From positions 1 to 53,967 of the forward strand of contig MDYQ01000191.1 in NCBI GenBank assembly GCA_003024175.1: DNA of 53,967 nt, given 5' to 3'. The first letter of the stretch is position 1; each line of letters begins with the position of its first letter. The translations under genes were made by a program, and so were the position numbers. The stretch is from Planoprotostelium fungivorum (taxonomy: Eukaryota > Evosea > Variosea > Cavosteliida > Cavosteliaceae). Below are positions 1 to 11,300 of this stretch, one piece after another. Below the pieces are notes generated by a model. The model was not told the DNA's origin and did not search any database. It worked only from the letters and a program-made list of their open reading frames with translations.

Positions 1-104
1 CCCTCCCTAAATGAGATAAGACCCCGCGTGCGTTAAATCAAAATAGCGCACGCATGGTATATTTTACACTTTTCTCTGCTGAATTGTATCATTCGTAGTC
101 CATT

Positions 105-457
105 AGATTCTTGGGTCTGGCTCATTATGTCTGATGTGAAGATTGCACACATTCTTGTTCAGCATGCACATCTATCTTTGTCTCTACCCTCTCTTAGGAC
201 TTCAATTCTTTGCCTGGCCACTCTGGATAATGGCCAGTGACCATTACTATTAACATCAAGGTGCCATTCCATACAGGTTTATTGAGATTAGAGGTTATGA
301 CCATATTTGGACATCATCACTACCAGATACATCTTTCCCCTTCAACTGATCATCAATCTGCATTGAAATCAGAGGTGATTTTGGGGTCTGGGATTTTATC
401 AAAATCATGGACCATCATCTATACCAGATTCACATCTTCCTTTGTCTCAGTCTCATG
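105..457. repeat. Degenerate tandem-like repeat in a gene-free stretch
   Basis: Three loosely similar blocks of about 80-100 nt can be seen by eye (about 105-190, 280-345 and 360-457). They share a GGGTCTGG core in two copies, an ATTGARATYAGAGGT-like element in two copies, and a CACATCTnnCTTTGTC-like or CCAGATnCATCTT element. No open frame in 1-740 has a convincing product. The blocks could be an old satellite or decayed mobile DNA; nothing names a family. Confidence 0.3.
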
Positions 458-891
458 AATAAAATGTTCAAGTCTTATTGGCTGATCATGGATGTGAGAT
501 GGAAATGAGATGACATCTCTAATTACTCAGACTTCAATATCAGCTGCAGATTTGTTGGATCGTTCGTTCGCGACAAACTCTGTGCTGCGCCTTCCAAACT
601 TTGTCCAGAGGTTGAAATCAAGAATGATATTAGAAATTATCCCACCTTCTTTAAAATCGCTCTCACCGTCGATACATATAACGTCCTATTCTTAATTAGT
701 TCTAGCTGTATTTCGATGCATCCGCGCGCATATGCGAACTTGTGATATATGATCCAATCTTACCTCAGCGTGTTCAGATACGAGGCGATCCATCCTGTAA
801 GTCTGAACTGGCCAATCGGTCGCTCTCTCGGCGTGTGTGTGCCGTCGGTGTTTCTTCTCTCTTTGTTCCTCCTAATTTTCTTCTCGAGGGC

Positions 892-988
892 AAAAAAGGT
901 GGTGGGTTTCCGCCGGACTCGAACCGAGAGCGCAAAGGCCAGACACTCAAACAAGAGGCTGGGCTTTACCACTCCGCCATTGGAGCGC
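892..988 (-). tRNA. tRNA-like Pol III unit (odd tRNA, tRNA pseudogene or SINE head)
   Basis: Read on the minus strand, the segment has a perfect A box (TGGCGGAGTGG, complement of 969-979) and a perfect B box (GGTTCGAGTCC, complement of 915-925). A run of six T residues (complement of 892-897) follows about 18 nt after the B box, as a Pol III terminator would. The D stem (GGC/GCC) and most of the T stem can pair. The A-to-B spacing is about 10 nt longer than in an intronless class I tRNA. The anticodon arm does not fold canonically: CCAG/CTGG closes a 16-nt loop. The 5' side (GCTCCAA) does not pair with the expected acceptor 3' strand (GGAAACC). I therefore see a Pol III promoter and terminator but cannot assign an isotype. 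Confidence 0.4.
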
Positions 989-1207
989 CCGATATGCACT
1001 CTCAAAACTCTCTGCAAGACCCAAAGATTGTCAATTTTGGCGCCAAATTTGGGCCGATTCTCCTTCAGGAGTTAGGAGTTGACACCGTCACATCCATCAC
1101 CACTACCCCTTGTGAGAAAGAATAGTCAGAGACAAGAAGATCTTTATTGCCCAAAAAGATAAACCCCAGAGAGGGAAAGGACACGGAGACTAAAGAATCC
1201 CACCAAC

Positions 1208-1849
1208 TCATCTCCAGCGTAATTTGAAGACCACATCGTCGAAGGGAAACCAAATTCGATGAGCTGCCGCGAAGACGCACCAGGAGCTACAATCGAGCAT
1301 GATGGGGGATGTAAATGCAATGTGGTCGGTTGATGTGATGCCACTCGGTTGATGTGCAGTGATTGAGAGAGTGATTGTACCGTCCGTGTTCTTCGATCTC
1401 TGCTCCTGCATTTTTGGATCCACACAGGAATCTGTCATCGAACGGGTGCAACATCGTAAGCATGGTCGTTCTGTCTGAGTCAGGCAGGTGCTGATGATAT
1501 AAAGAATCACACGACCTCCATTGCACGAGAGGTGCGACTTTCTGCAATTATCGCATGATTCTCCATTGTTGCTTTTGGTCAGCAAAGGCCCTCGATCTGT
1601 TTGAGTCGGTCTCCAATCTCTTGAAGTCGATCGGTTGAAAAAATGGTTGCGGTCCGTGCTACAACGAAGAGGAGGGAATTGGGCCCGCTTGTGCTCGACC
1701 AGATTGATGATACAGTACGCCTGGGATGCACTGAAGGTGATGAATTTCAATAGACGTGACTGAAAACTCGTAGAACAAGCAGGAACGTTCTTCGATGCAG
1801 CTTCTTCTGGAGGAATCTTGGGGAGAGGGTCCCTCGGGGAAAAACACAC
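1208..1849 (-). CDS. Zn(II)2Cys6 binuclear-cluster transcription factor (start unresolved)
   Basis: A probable DNA-binding regulator of the Gal4-type zinc-cluster family, well known from fungi and also found in amoebozoans. The cluster reads SCDNCRKSHLSCNGERPCLRC and continues to a final Cys in DSCVD, giving all six cysteines. It is split by a 45-nt phase-1 intron at 1471-1515 that happens to keep frame. The C-terminal part (1208-1440) is Ser/Thr-rich and has no domain I recognise. The open frame runs back to 1849 but has no ATG before the cluster, so the true start is probably in an upstream exon I could not place. The gene faces the plus-strand USP relic. A shortened or dying copy cannot be excluded. 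Confidence 0.55.
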   Translation of the reverse strand: MCFSPRDPLPKIPPEEAASKNVPACSTSFQSRLLKFITFSASQAYCIINLVEHKRAQFPPLRCSTDRNHFFNRSTSRDWRPTQTDRGPLLTKSNNGESCDNCRKSHLSCNGGRVILYIISTCLTQTERPCLRCCTRSMTDSCVDPKMQEQRSKNTDGTITLSITAHQPSGITSTDHIAFTSPIMLDCSSWCVFAAAHRIWFPFDDVVFKLRWR

Positions 1850-1985
1850 GTGGATCGAAGAGGACTCAGAGAGCTGGTTAGAAGAGGAGATGCTCTCGTC
1901 ATCAGCCTGAATTTACGTTCGCCAATCAGGAATCACTGAGAGATTACACGAGAATGGAGATCATGGATGGTGATAACAAATATGA

Positions 1986-2279
1986 CGCACAGGGGTTCAG
2001 TCTACAGACCGCAAAGAAAGGTATCCTCTTCGTTCTGTCTCGGTTCTACATCTCGTGATTCTTTCACCTCACAACGAAGAGACGTGGTACAAATTCGACG
2101 ACGATCGAGTGTCAGAGGCATCCACAGAAGAAGCCGTGGAAGGCAACTATGGAGAATCACAAGACAGGTGGAAACTGTGCTCAGAAACACGAGCAAAGTG
2201 TACAGAGGGGAATGTACATCTATGTAATCTGGTAATACAAGATGAATGTAAAGGAATTGTGTCGACAGTTTGGATCTGA
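1986..2279 (+). pseudogene. USP7-like deubiquitinase C-terminal fragment (relic)
   Basis: This 97-codon open frame has no initiating ATG. It carries the end of a ubiquitin-specific protease catalytic domain: a segment reading YPLRSVSV, then LSPHNEETWYKFDDDRV, then SEASTEEAVEGNYG. In USP7-type enzymes these flank the strand-turn holding the catalytic His, usually seen as GGHY. Here the two flanks are almost fused and that His motif is missing. The Cys box and the rest of the fold are not found upstream, where the Zn2Cys6 gene lies on the other strand. The piece therefore looks like a truncated, inactive copy of a host deubiquitinase gene. An exon of a longer unseen transcript is possible but unlikely. 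Confidence 0.5.
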
Positions 2280-2389
2280 TGCGAGTTGGACACATATTGA
2301 TGCAGAGAGACCTTCCAACATGATGATGGCCATCTATATCTACACCTTGCTGAATCATGGCAAAAACTAATCCTAGACGCCCATCAGAT

Positions 2390-5300
2390 TTATTGTAGAC
2401 TCCAAGCAATGATTGCTGGTGATCTTTGAGCCCAGCCAAGAGCGCTCCTCTCATTCTCTCCATCGTGCACCTTCATTGGAACTGAAAAGATGAACTCGGC
2501 ACGGTTCTCGTTCAGATAGACTGGCATCATCAGCTCCTCCTTGCTCTTCTGCTGCTTCCTTCCGTCCATGTTCTTCCACTTGAAGAGAGAGTAAGGAACT
2601 CGAGTTCCAGTCTGCTCTGTGAAGACCAAGCATCCCTTCTCGTGAGAGAAAGCAGCCGACTCCAACAGAAGGTCCTTGGCCAGGAAACCATCGGCAGACA
2701 CCTCATCGCTTCCGCTCTGGACTACTTCCACAGTCAAGGTCAGGTTCTCCACTGACCAGCCGTGTCCTTGTGCTGCAGCCTGACGTGTGGCAGTGATGAA
2801 GGCCTCAGGGTGGAACAGTCCACCGATCCAGATGCCACCTCGGATGTAATTTCCTCCCTTCTGAGAGCCCACAGTGCTCAACTGTTTGATTCTCTTGGAC
2901 AGATCTAAGATCCAGGCGTTGAGTGAGATGGTCGAGGGAATCGAGTACTCCTTCCAGCTCTTTGGTAGCACTCCTGGATGACTTGAGTGAACACGACTAA
3001 CGAATGTCCTCACCCTTTGTGATGTTGGAGATCAATTCTCTCGTGTAATTGGTCGGTTTGAGCTGACCCTCGCAGATCTGAGATAGATCGTCAATGTCCC
3101 TGTGGACCTTACTCAGCAGCTTGACACCCTTCTCTGTCTCCCTCTCAAAGAATCGGAACAGAGGATCCTTCACAGACTCAGCCGTCCTCTCCATCAACTT
3201 GAGCTTCTCTGGCAGCTGCTTCTTCCAGTTGGACAGAGTGGCACGCAGGGCCTTCGCCCAGGCGGGACGCTTGGCTTCTCCTCCCTCTGTAGTCGACTTT
3301 TCATCACTGATGTCTCCTGTCTCCTCTTCTTGTACGATTGTCTGCAGTCTCTGCAGCTTGCGCAGGATGTCTTGTCCTTGTCGAGTCAGGAGGAGTACCT
3401 ACACGATTGTCAGTTCCCTTCCTCACAAGTGATGTCAGTGACGTACCTCAGCGTTCTCGGGTAATCCAAGCCATACAGGTGACTCGATGTCGGGTAATTG
3501 ATCGACCCAATTGCTGAAGTCGCTCTTGTTCTTACCATCGGGGATCACCATGGCATCCTGTCCTTGGTACAGTGGGAAGTTGGGATCGAAACTTCTCTCC
3601 GTGAAGAGTTGAAGGAGGAAACTCTCCAACAGCCTCTGATCGAAATCGTTGTCGATTCTTCCACCGTAGACCGTCTGACCCAACAGAGTGCGAAGTGCCA
3701 CCCAGGGAATGCGCTCGGGGGCGAGGTTTGATTTCCCTTGAGCGGCCTGATCGATCCAGTAGTCGATGGTGTCCAAGGCGACACGTTGATCGCTCTCGTT
3801 GAACTCGAACATCTTGCTCCATCCAAGGGGAGAGTAGCGGAGTCTCTCTTGGATGACGGCGTGGAACCATGCTTCCAAGAAGTACAGACGTGATCTACGA
3901 GGATGTCACTCATGAGAAAGACATCACGTATCATCGACGTACCTCTCTACAGGTGCTCTGTCCATTCTCTGGGCTGGAATGGCAGATAGAGTGTGCTGCA
4001 GGTTGGCCTTCACTCCTGGAGGGGGCTCGAAGACAAAGACCTTCACACTTGAGTCTCATGTGACGTAGATCTCTCCTCTCACCTGTGACATGCGCAGCAG
4101 ATTGGCTGGCAGCTTGGGATGGATCTCTGACGTCATGAACAGCCTGAAGTTGGCGTGGGGTGTCAGGTTGTGGAGCTTCTTCTCCAACTGAAGGAGCCAC
4201 GAGGGAGCCAGGTGGACGTTCTTCAACAGGACCCAACTTCCTCCCTTGGCTGCGGCGGCGATCGTCTTCTCGGCCAATTCGAATCCTTCGTCACTTCCCA
4301 TGGCCAGTGCCTTGTACGTCTTCTTCATCTTGGCTGCCAGATTGTCCACCTGTCACGATCAACCCCTGACGATCTCCTGTATCATCCTTTGATGGCCTCA
4401 CCTTGATGGATGCATCGAAACCGGGCATGGAACACATGAAGAGAGGTTCGTCACACGTGGTTTCCTTCTCTACGATGTGAGAGAGGTCTAATTCGGCCGT
4501 CTGCAACATCTCTCTTCCAAAGATGTCTCCCACGAAGAGAGAGGCTCCGGCGGTCACTCGGTCGGGTCTGAAAGACTTGAGCACCAAGAGTCTTCGGTAG
4601 CTGTTCCTCTGTGCCGCTGCTTCTCCGTTGAGCTGCACCTTCGCATCGTCCTCCCAGCACGTAGGTACTATGTTCTCCGCAGTGGGAGAAGACAAGAAGG
4701 CGTTCCACTCTTCGACGTGCGAGTTGACGTGATTGGATATCTGCTTGAATGCCTCCATGGTCACGGACATCTCCCTCACCAAGCTCAGCTGCAGTGCGCT
4801 CATTCTCACTGAAGGATCCACGTTCGAGTCGTTGCGAGTGACGATGGCATCTCCACCGGTCAATAAGAATTCGATCTCGTCTGCAGGTGGTTCCTGTGCT
4901 GTGTCCTTGAGGTAGATCTGAGCGAGGCGTAGGGCAAAGGGGACGTGGTCCTGGTGGAGGAGACCTCTCGTGACTCTCCTGAACACGGTCTGGAAGAGGT
5001 CGTTCTGGATGACGGCGAGTCTCTCTTGTGGTTCCTTGACGTTGGCCAGGTTGGGGTTGTGGTGGAGTACACCGTGGAAGATGTCGAGGAAGAACTTGAG
5101 GGAGAAGCGGTACAAGAAGTGGATCTGGTCCAATTGGTCCACGGCAAAGTAGATCCTGGAGCAGGCAGATCCGATCGAGTTGTACGAGGCGGAGACGCGA
5201 GAGATCTCGTCCATGATGACGTCGGTCTCTTGCACCTTGGCCATGATCTCCGCTGCCTCTGACTTGAGAGTCTCCAAGGTGCCGATGATCTTGTCATCAT

Positions 5301-8300
5301 CCAAGATGTTACCCGAGGCTTCGTTGAGGGCCTTGAGTAGACTCTTCTCCAAGTTCCTCAGCTTGACCTTGAATTCACCCTGGGCCTTGATGAGGCTCTG
5401 CTGCTTGGCGTAGACGTCGGGGGACTCTGTCTTCAGGACTTGGTACGTGCACTGACTCTGCAGTGAGCCCGGTGTGACGGTGAAGTTGACAAAGGTGACA
5501 CGAGAGCAGAGATCGGGGGTAAAGTGGGAAGATGGATCGCGAGTGACCAAGAAGATGACGAAGCTGGGGCTAAAGTCCACCTCTTGATCTCCCAGTTTGA
5601 TGAGGACTCGACCACCCTTCTTGTGGATCTCCTTGTTCAGAACGGGGTTGAGAACGGGATCGATCGATTCCACGTCGTTGACGACCAAGGGTGTACCGAA
5701 ACGCAGGGCGGATTCTAGATTCTTCATGAAGGAAGAATCCAAGAAACTCGTCTTGGTCACCTGAAGATGCGTCAGCACACGTCGTTGGTACGTGAGGTCT
5801 CACCTTCTTGTCTCTGTACTGGTTGATCAAGAACTCTGCAGCCTGTCCGGATGGATCGATGACGAGAGGGTAACGGTTGAATCTCTGGAGCATGATGGCA
5901 TTCTCCATGCACAAGTCATCGGCAGGGAGGGAGTTGGCGATCCAGGTGAGTCTCTCGTCGGGTGAGCTGAGGTATTCCACCACCGACAGTTCCTGCTTGT
6001 AGACCACGTTGACCGTCTTGAGGTGGTTCATCCACCGGTTCATCAGCTGCGATCTCAAGTTCTGATCGAAGAAACCGATGTAAGCCAGGAAGGCAGAGGA
6101 GAGCAGGACGTCACCGATGATGGTGGCCATGTTCGACTGGAAGGTCTGTCTTTGGGTCTCCCACCTGCCCGACTCGGAGGACAGCTTGCTGAGGAGGGAG
6201 ATACTTCTGTCGACCTTCTCTCTCACGCGAGAGAGCTCGTCCTTGATCATCTGGGCGTCACGGATGAGAACGGCGTACTCATCCTTGTAACCAGAGATAG
6301 CCTTCTCCAACTCTTGGATGGTGTTCTGCAGGCTAGTCTGTTGCTCTTCCAGCTTGTTGGCGTCGCCCTCCAATTGACCGATCTCATCTCGAAGGGGCTT
6401 GACGCGGTCTAAGATCTCCGAGTAGATCATCTGGGCCGTGACCCATTTGACGAGAGGTCCACAAGCCTTGGAGGCACGGTTGACGTTGTCGTAGGTGAAC
6501 TTGGGATCGTTCATGTAGGTCTTGTTGATGTGAACTCTCATCTTGTCCGTGATGTTCTTCGAGTCAAAGTTGACAATGCTTGGAATGAATCCGGCCTCGA
6601 CGATAGATCTTCGGATCTGAGCCCAGTCGAGTTGCTTTCCGTGGAGCATGTAGCACACGGCCTCCATGGCCAATTGTACCGGTGGTGGGGGCTTCTGCAG
6701 GGTCTTGATCTCGTCCAAGTGTTGTCTCTTGATGCCACCCACGGCCTCCTTTGCCTCTTCGATGGCGGGCTCCACCTTCTCGAGGTCCTCGTAGGCCTTC
6801 TTCTTTCTCACTTGGATCTCTTTGTTCTGTGCGTCCAACTCGGTCTGGAGCTGTGTGCTGTCCTTCTTCTTCTGCTCGGCGATCTGTTGATCTTCGACCA
6901 TCTGCTTCAGCTTCTCGTTGGCCAAGTTGTTCTTCGCTTCGAGCTCCTTGTTCTTCGTGGCCAAGCTCTGCTGCAGCTCCTTCACTTGCTTCTCCGTGTC
7001 GTACAGCTTCTGCAGACCGATGTTCAAGTGGAGCTGTTGCTCCTCCAGCTCGTCCCTCTTCTCTCCGATCAGGTGGACAAAGTGAGAGATGAAGTCGAGG
7101 TAATGTCTGGGTGTCAGGTAGTTGTGCTTTCCTTGCTTCAACAGCTGCTTGTTGGCCTCTCCAACAGACTTGTGAACGAAGACGAGAGAGCTGATGACAG
7201 AGTCCCTGTAGTTCTCGGGGAGGGGTAGGTCCAAAGCCTCCGGCCACACTTCAGGCTGAGTGAAAGCGGTGTCGTCGAGGTCAAGGTTGCGTGTGAAATC
7301 GTTTCCGACTTGGAAGAGAGCCTGGTTGCTCCATTCACCGAACCAGTCAAGGACGCAACGGTTGAAGAGGGCAGGGGATGTGGCAGCTCTGTTGTGGAAC
7401 TCGGGGGAGGCGGGGTTCATCGTAAAGACGACGTGAAGGTTTCTTCTGACCTAAAGATATAATGTCATTCATCCATGTGATCTGATGATCTGATGATCTG
7501 ATGATCTGATGATCTGATGATGTACCTGACTGGTGAACCATCTGTAGAGTTCCTCCTCTGAATCGATGATGGTGCCGTTCCTGACAACAGCCTCCTTGCA
7601 CTGATGGATGAGGGTGGTGTACTCGTCACCCTCAAAGAGACCCGGTACTTCTCCCGATGCCAGGAGAGTATTCATTCTCTCCAAGAAGGATGACTCCAGA
7701 ACATTACTCTCATCAAAGATGAAGCAGATCTTCTCGTCCTTACATCCTGATCTCCTCATCACATGTCTCAGATCCTCGTCGAAATCTTCCGCAGAGTATC
7801 GGTTGTTCACCTGCACCGGATCAATTCCGGAACATATGAAATCTCCCGTTACGTACCTTGATGGTGAAGATGGAGAGACCGTTCATCCAAGCGACGAACC
7901 TGGACAGGACTGTCTTGCCTCCACCACTGACACCGATGAGAAGAGCGTGACCTTGTGGCTGTCTGAAGACTCGATCGATGCGAAGGATGTGATCCAACAC
8001 TTCGTTAAAGAGGACGAGGGGCACGTCCAGCTCTTCTTCGTAGAAGACCTTCAATCTCGCCTTGACATAGTCTCTCAGTTCGTTTCTGCCCACATTGGTG
8101 TATTCCTTGGTCAGCCAGTTGCTGAACAGAATGGGACGCTTGAGGGTATCCGACTGCAAGTTGGGGAAGTGCTTCAGTGCCACCTGGTCGATGGTCTGAT
8201 CGGTCCACTCTTGCTCTTCCTTCTCTACGAGTCTGTCTTGGAACAGTCTCAGACCCTCATGGACCCACAGACGGATCATGAGATCGAGAGTGCATCCCTC

Positions 8301-11300
8301 GATGGGCTTGAGGGCCTCGTGCATGGCCCTGACCCATCTCGACAGCTCTCTGGGTGAGTAGATGTAGTGAGCGTGCATGTCGGGCGTGAATCTCTTCTGC
8401 GATCTCGTGTAAAACTCCACCATGGCTTCGGTCAGTGGCTCCGCGTAGGCTCCCAAGTTGGGTGTGAGCTTGAGGAGGGCACGACAGAAGGTACCGTAGA
8501 TCTGTACGAGGGAAGAGGCAGAGGGGAAATCGACCAAGAGGAGTGGTGCGTGTCTCAGGAAACGATGGGACAGCTGAACTCTTCCGGCATCGGTCGGAGG
8601 ATTGCATGCACCGACGAATTGGATTCTCTCGAGGGTGATCCACGTGTGATCGGAGGCCCTCCAGAAGCCTCCCTGCTCGGTCAGCTGACGGAGGAAAGTG
8701 ATGACTCTCTGTGTTCCGTAGTGATCGGCGGCGGGAAGGTTGATCTCGTCACAGAAGACGACGAGCCACTTTCCGACTTGGTTGGGTCTGAGGATAACGC
8801 CCTTCGGTGTCTTCTTGTACTCGCAATGGTGATCGAACGTCTTCAGAATGAGGGCGGGCGTCGTTGCAGAGGAGAAGTTGAGGGAGACGAGGTCGTAGTC
8901 GGGGAAGGCTGAGAGGGTGGAGAAGAGAGTCATGGTCTTTCCTGAGCCGGGAGGACCACAGAGGAGGAGGGGTCTGTGCTCGGCGAGCCACGAGTGAATG
9001 ACATCTTCATGTCTGACGGTATCCACGGTGGGAATGACTACATCAGGAGAGGAAACCTGATGGAGAGTGAGAGAATGAACGGAGGAGAAAAAAAGATCAC
9101 CTTGTGGGTTTCGATCTCGACTGCGGGGACCTTGTTCTTCCAGAGGGACCACTCTCCCGATTCCAATTCGACGCCGTACTCGAGCAAGTTGAAGGTGGAA
9201 GTGTCGGGCATGGGTGTCTGCACGTTCTGTGATACCCAAGTTGCATAGTTTTCTCTCTCGGCGAGGGCGAGTGAGCCACCAAAACCCCATACGATGGAGT
9301 AGATGACTCGGTTGGTGATGTACCTCTGCATCGTCGATTCGTTCATGGGGAACTCGGAGTGGAGTTGATTGTAGGCAATGATGTTGGAGATACCCTTGTT
9401 CAGAAGGGAGAACATCGAGGTCAAGAGACGGAGGCGAGTGACGTCCATGATGTGGATTCGTGTGGAGGCATTCTCCATGGTCTTCGTCACGAGTCCCTCA
9501 CTTCCATCTTCGGGTACGAACATGGGGCGGACGATCGCTGCACACTGTCTCTGGACTTGCAGGCCAGGTGACGTCTCGGTCGCATTCGCGGTCGCAGTTT
9601 TGAGGGCCTCCCGCTCCAATTCGTCGAAGGGCTCGGCGGCGAGGTTGGACAGGTAGTGCTCGAGGATCATCTCCGTGGCGACGGTCTCTTCCGAGAACCA
9701 GATCATACCGCATCGACTCACGGTAGCTAACGTGGCGTACTTGAGGTCTTGCACTTCGAACATGACTCGGACGTTGGAAGGTAAGGCGAGTCTCTCTCCG
9801 TTGGGAAGCGTCAGGAGCTTGTTGTCATCGAGGAGACTGTTCAGGTTCTCCACCCACTCTGGATCGACATCACCATCAAAGATGATCCAGTGTCTCTTGC
9901 TGCTCTCTCCCCTGACGTTGTCGATGATTCGTCTCATGATGTGAGTGAAGAGACCGTCGGTCCACTCTCTCGTGGTGGGATCCAAGGTACCAAAGAGTTC
10001 TTCCTTGGAGATGGACTTGGGGTCGATGACGTAAGAGACACCCTCTACACCCTCGACTCTCTCCAATGCCTCGAGGAGGACCTTCCAGGCGAGAGACTTT
10101 CCTGATCCAGAGGGACCCACCATCATGACACCGTGGCACAAGATTTGGATCTGGTACAGCTGGAACAGCTTCTCGATCCACGACTCTCTCTCCACGAGGT
10201 GGTACTTTTGAGATACTTCGGAGATCTTCTGTCTCAGCTGAGCGCCCTGCAGGGAGACGTACTTGGTTCCGGGGAAGACATCGGAGAGGAGAGAGTGGAG
10301 GAGGGGAATGTCCTCGGCGACCAATTTGGGGATGATGGTCTCACAGATGCTCTTCAAGAGGACGTCCTGCTCGTACTCCTGCTCTCCCATGCCCTGAGGT
10401 CTCTCCTCGGTGATGAGCTTCCTCTTCATGCTACCGGCCGAAACGAGGACGGCCTTGAGGGCTCGAAGTCCAAAGTCATAGTGAGGTTGAGCCGACAGCT
10501 GCTCGGAGCAGAGTTTGAAGAGGGGGACGATCTTGGCGGCGAGTCTCTCTGCAGTACGGAAACCCTGGGAGTAGAGCATGACTTGAGCGATGAGCTCTCG
10601 ATCGGGTGTGATCATGGCAATGCCGCGGAACAGTTGTTTCAAGTTGTCCGGTAGGTTCGATCGACCAGCGTAGCCGGGATTCATCGTGACAAAGATTCCG
10701 GTGTCTTGGTTGATGTTCACCTGATTGAGTCAGATGGAGATACGATGCAATGTCACACCTGCTTTCCGATGAGCTCCACACGCTCTGCCTTCTCCTTGAG
10801 GGCCAGCTGGATGATCTGGATCTGCTGAGATACGGCAGAGAGAATTCTCTCCTCCAATCGGTTGAACTCGTCGAAACATCCCCAGGCTCCACACTGACAC
10901 AGACCGATGAAGATACGGATCATGGCCTGGAAGTCAAAGTTTTCGTCACAGCAGAAGACCAAGACGAATCGGCCGAGCTGAGAGCCGAGGGCCTTGACGG
11001 TTTCGGTCTTTCCTGTACCGGCGGGACCGAAGGGGTTACCTCCCAGTCTGGCCTCTAGGGCTTGGGTGAGGGTGAGGTAACATCTGTCCGTGAGTGGCGT
11101 AGTGACTAGCCTCTCTCCCACACCGAGGTACTCGAAGCCATAGAAGAACTTGGCGTTGGCGACTTCGATGGTGAGTTTCTCGAGGGGGTTGGCGTTCTTG
11201 GCGTCCCAGTAGAATCTCATCTCGTACAGCCAGGCGAAATCTCGCGTGGATTTCACTTGGTTCGCGATGAGTTTTCTCGTTACGTCTCTCTGGTGGACCA

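Noticed and set aside
3094-3464. Plus-strand frames opposite the dynein C-terminus
   Set aside because: Antisense shadows of conserved dynein exons; no independent start context or homology.
6530-7228. Long plus-strand open frame (232 codons, Leu/Val-rich)
   Set aside because: It is the exact antisense of the dynein stalk and microtubule-binding region; its Leu-rich product is the mirror of Glu/Lys/Gln-rich coiled-coil codons.
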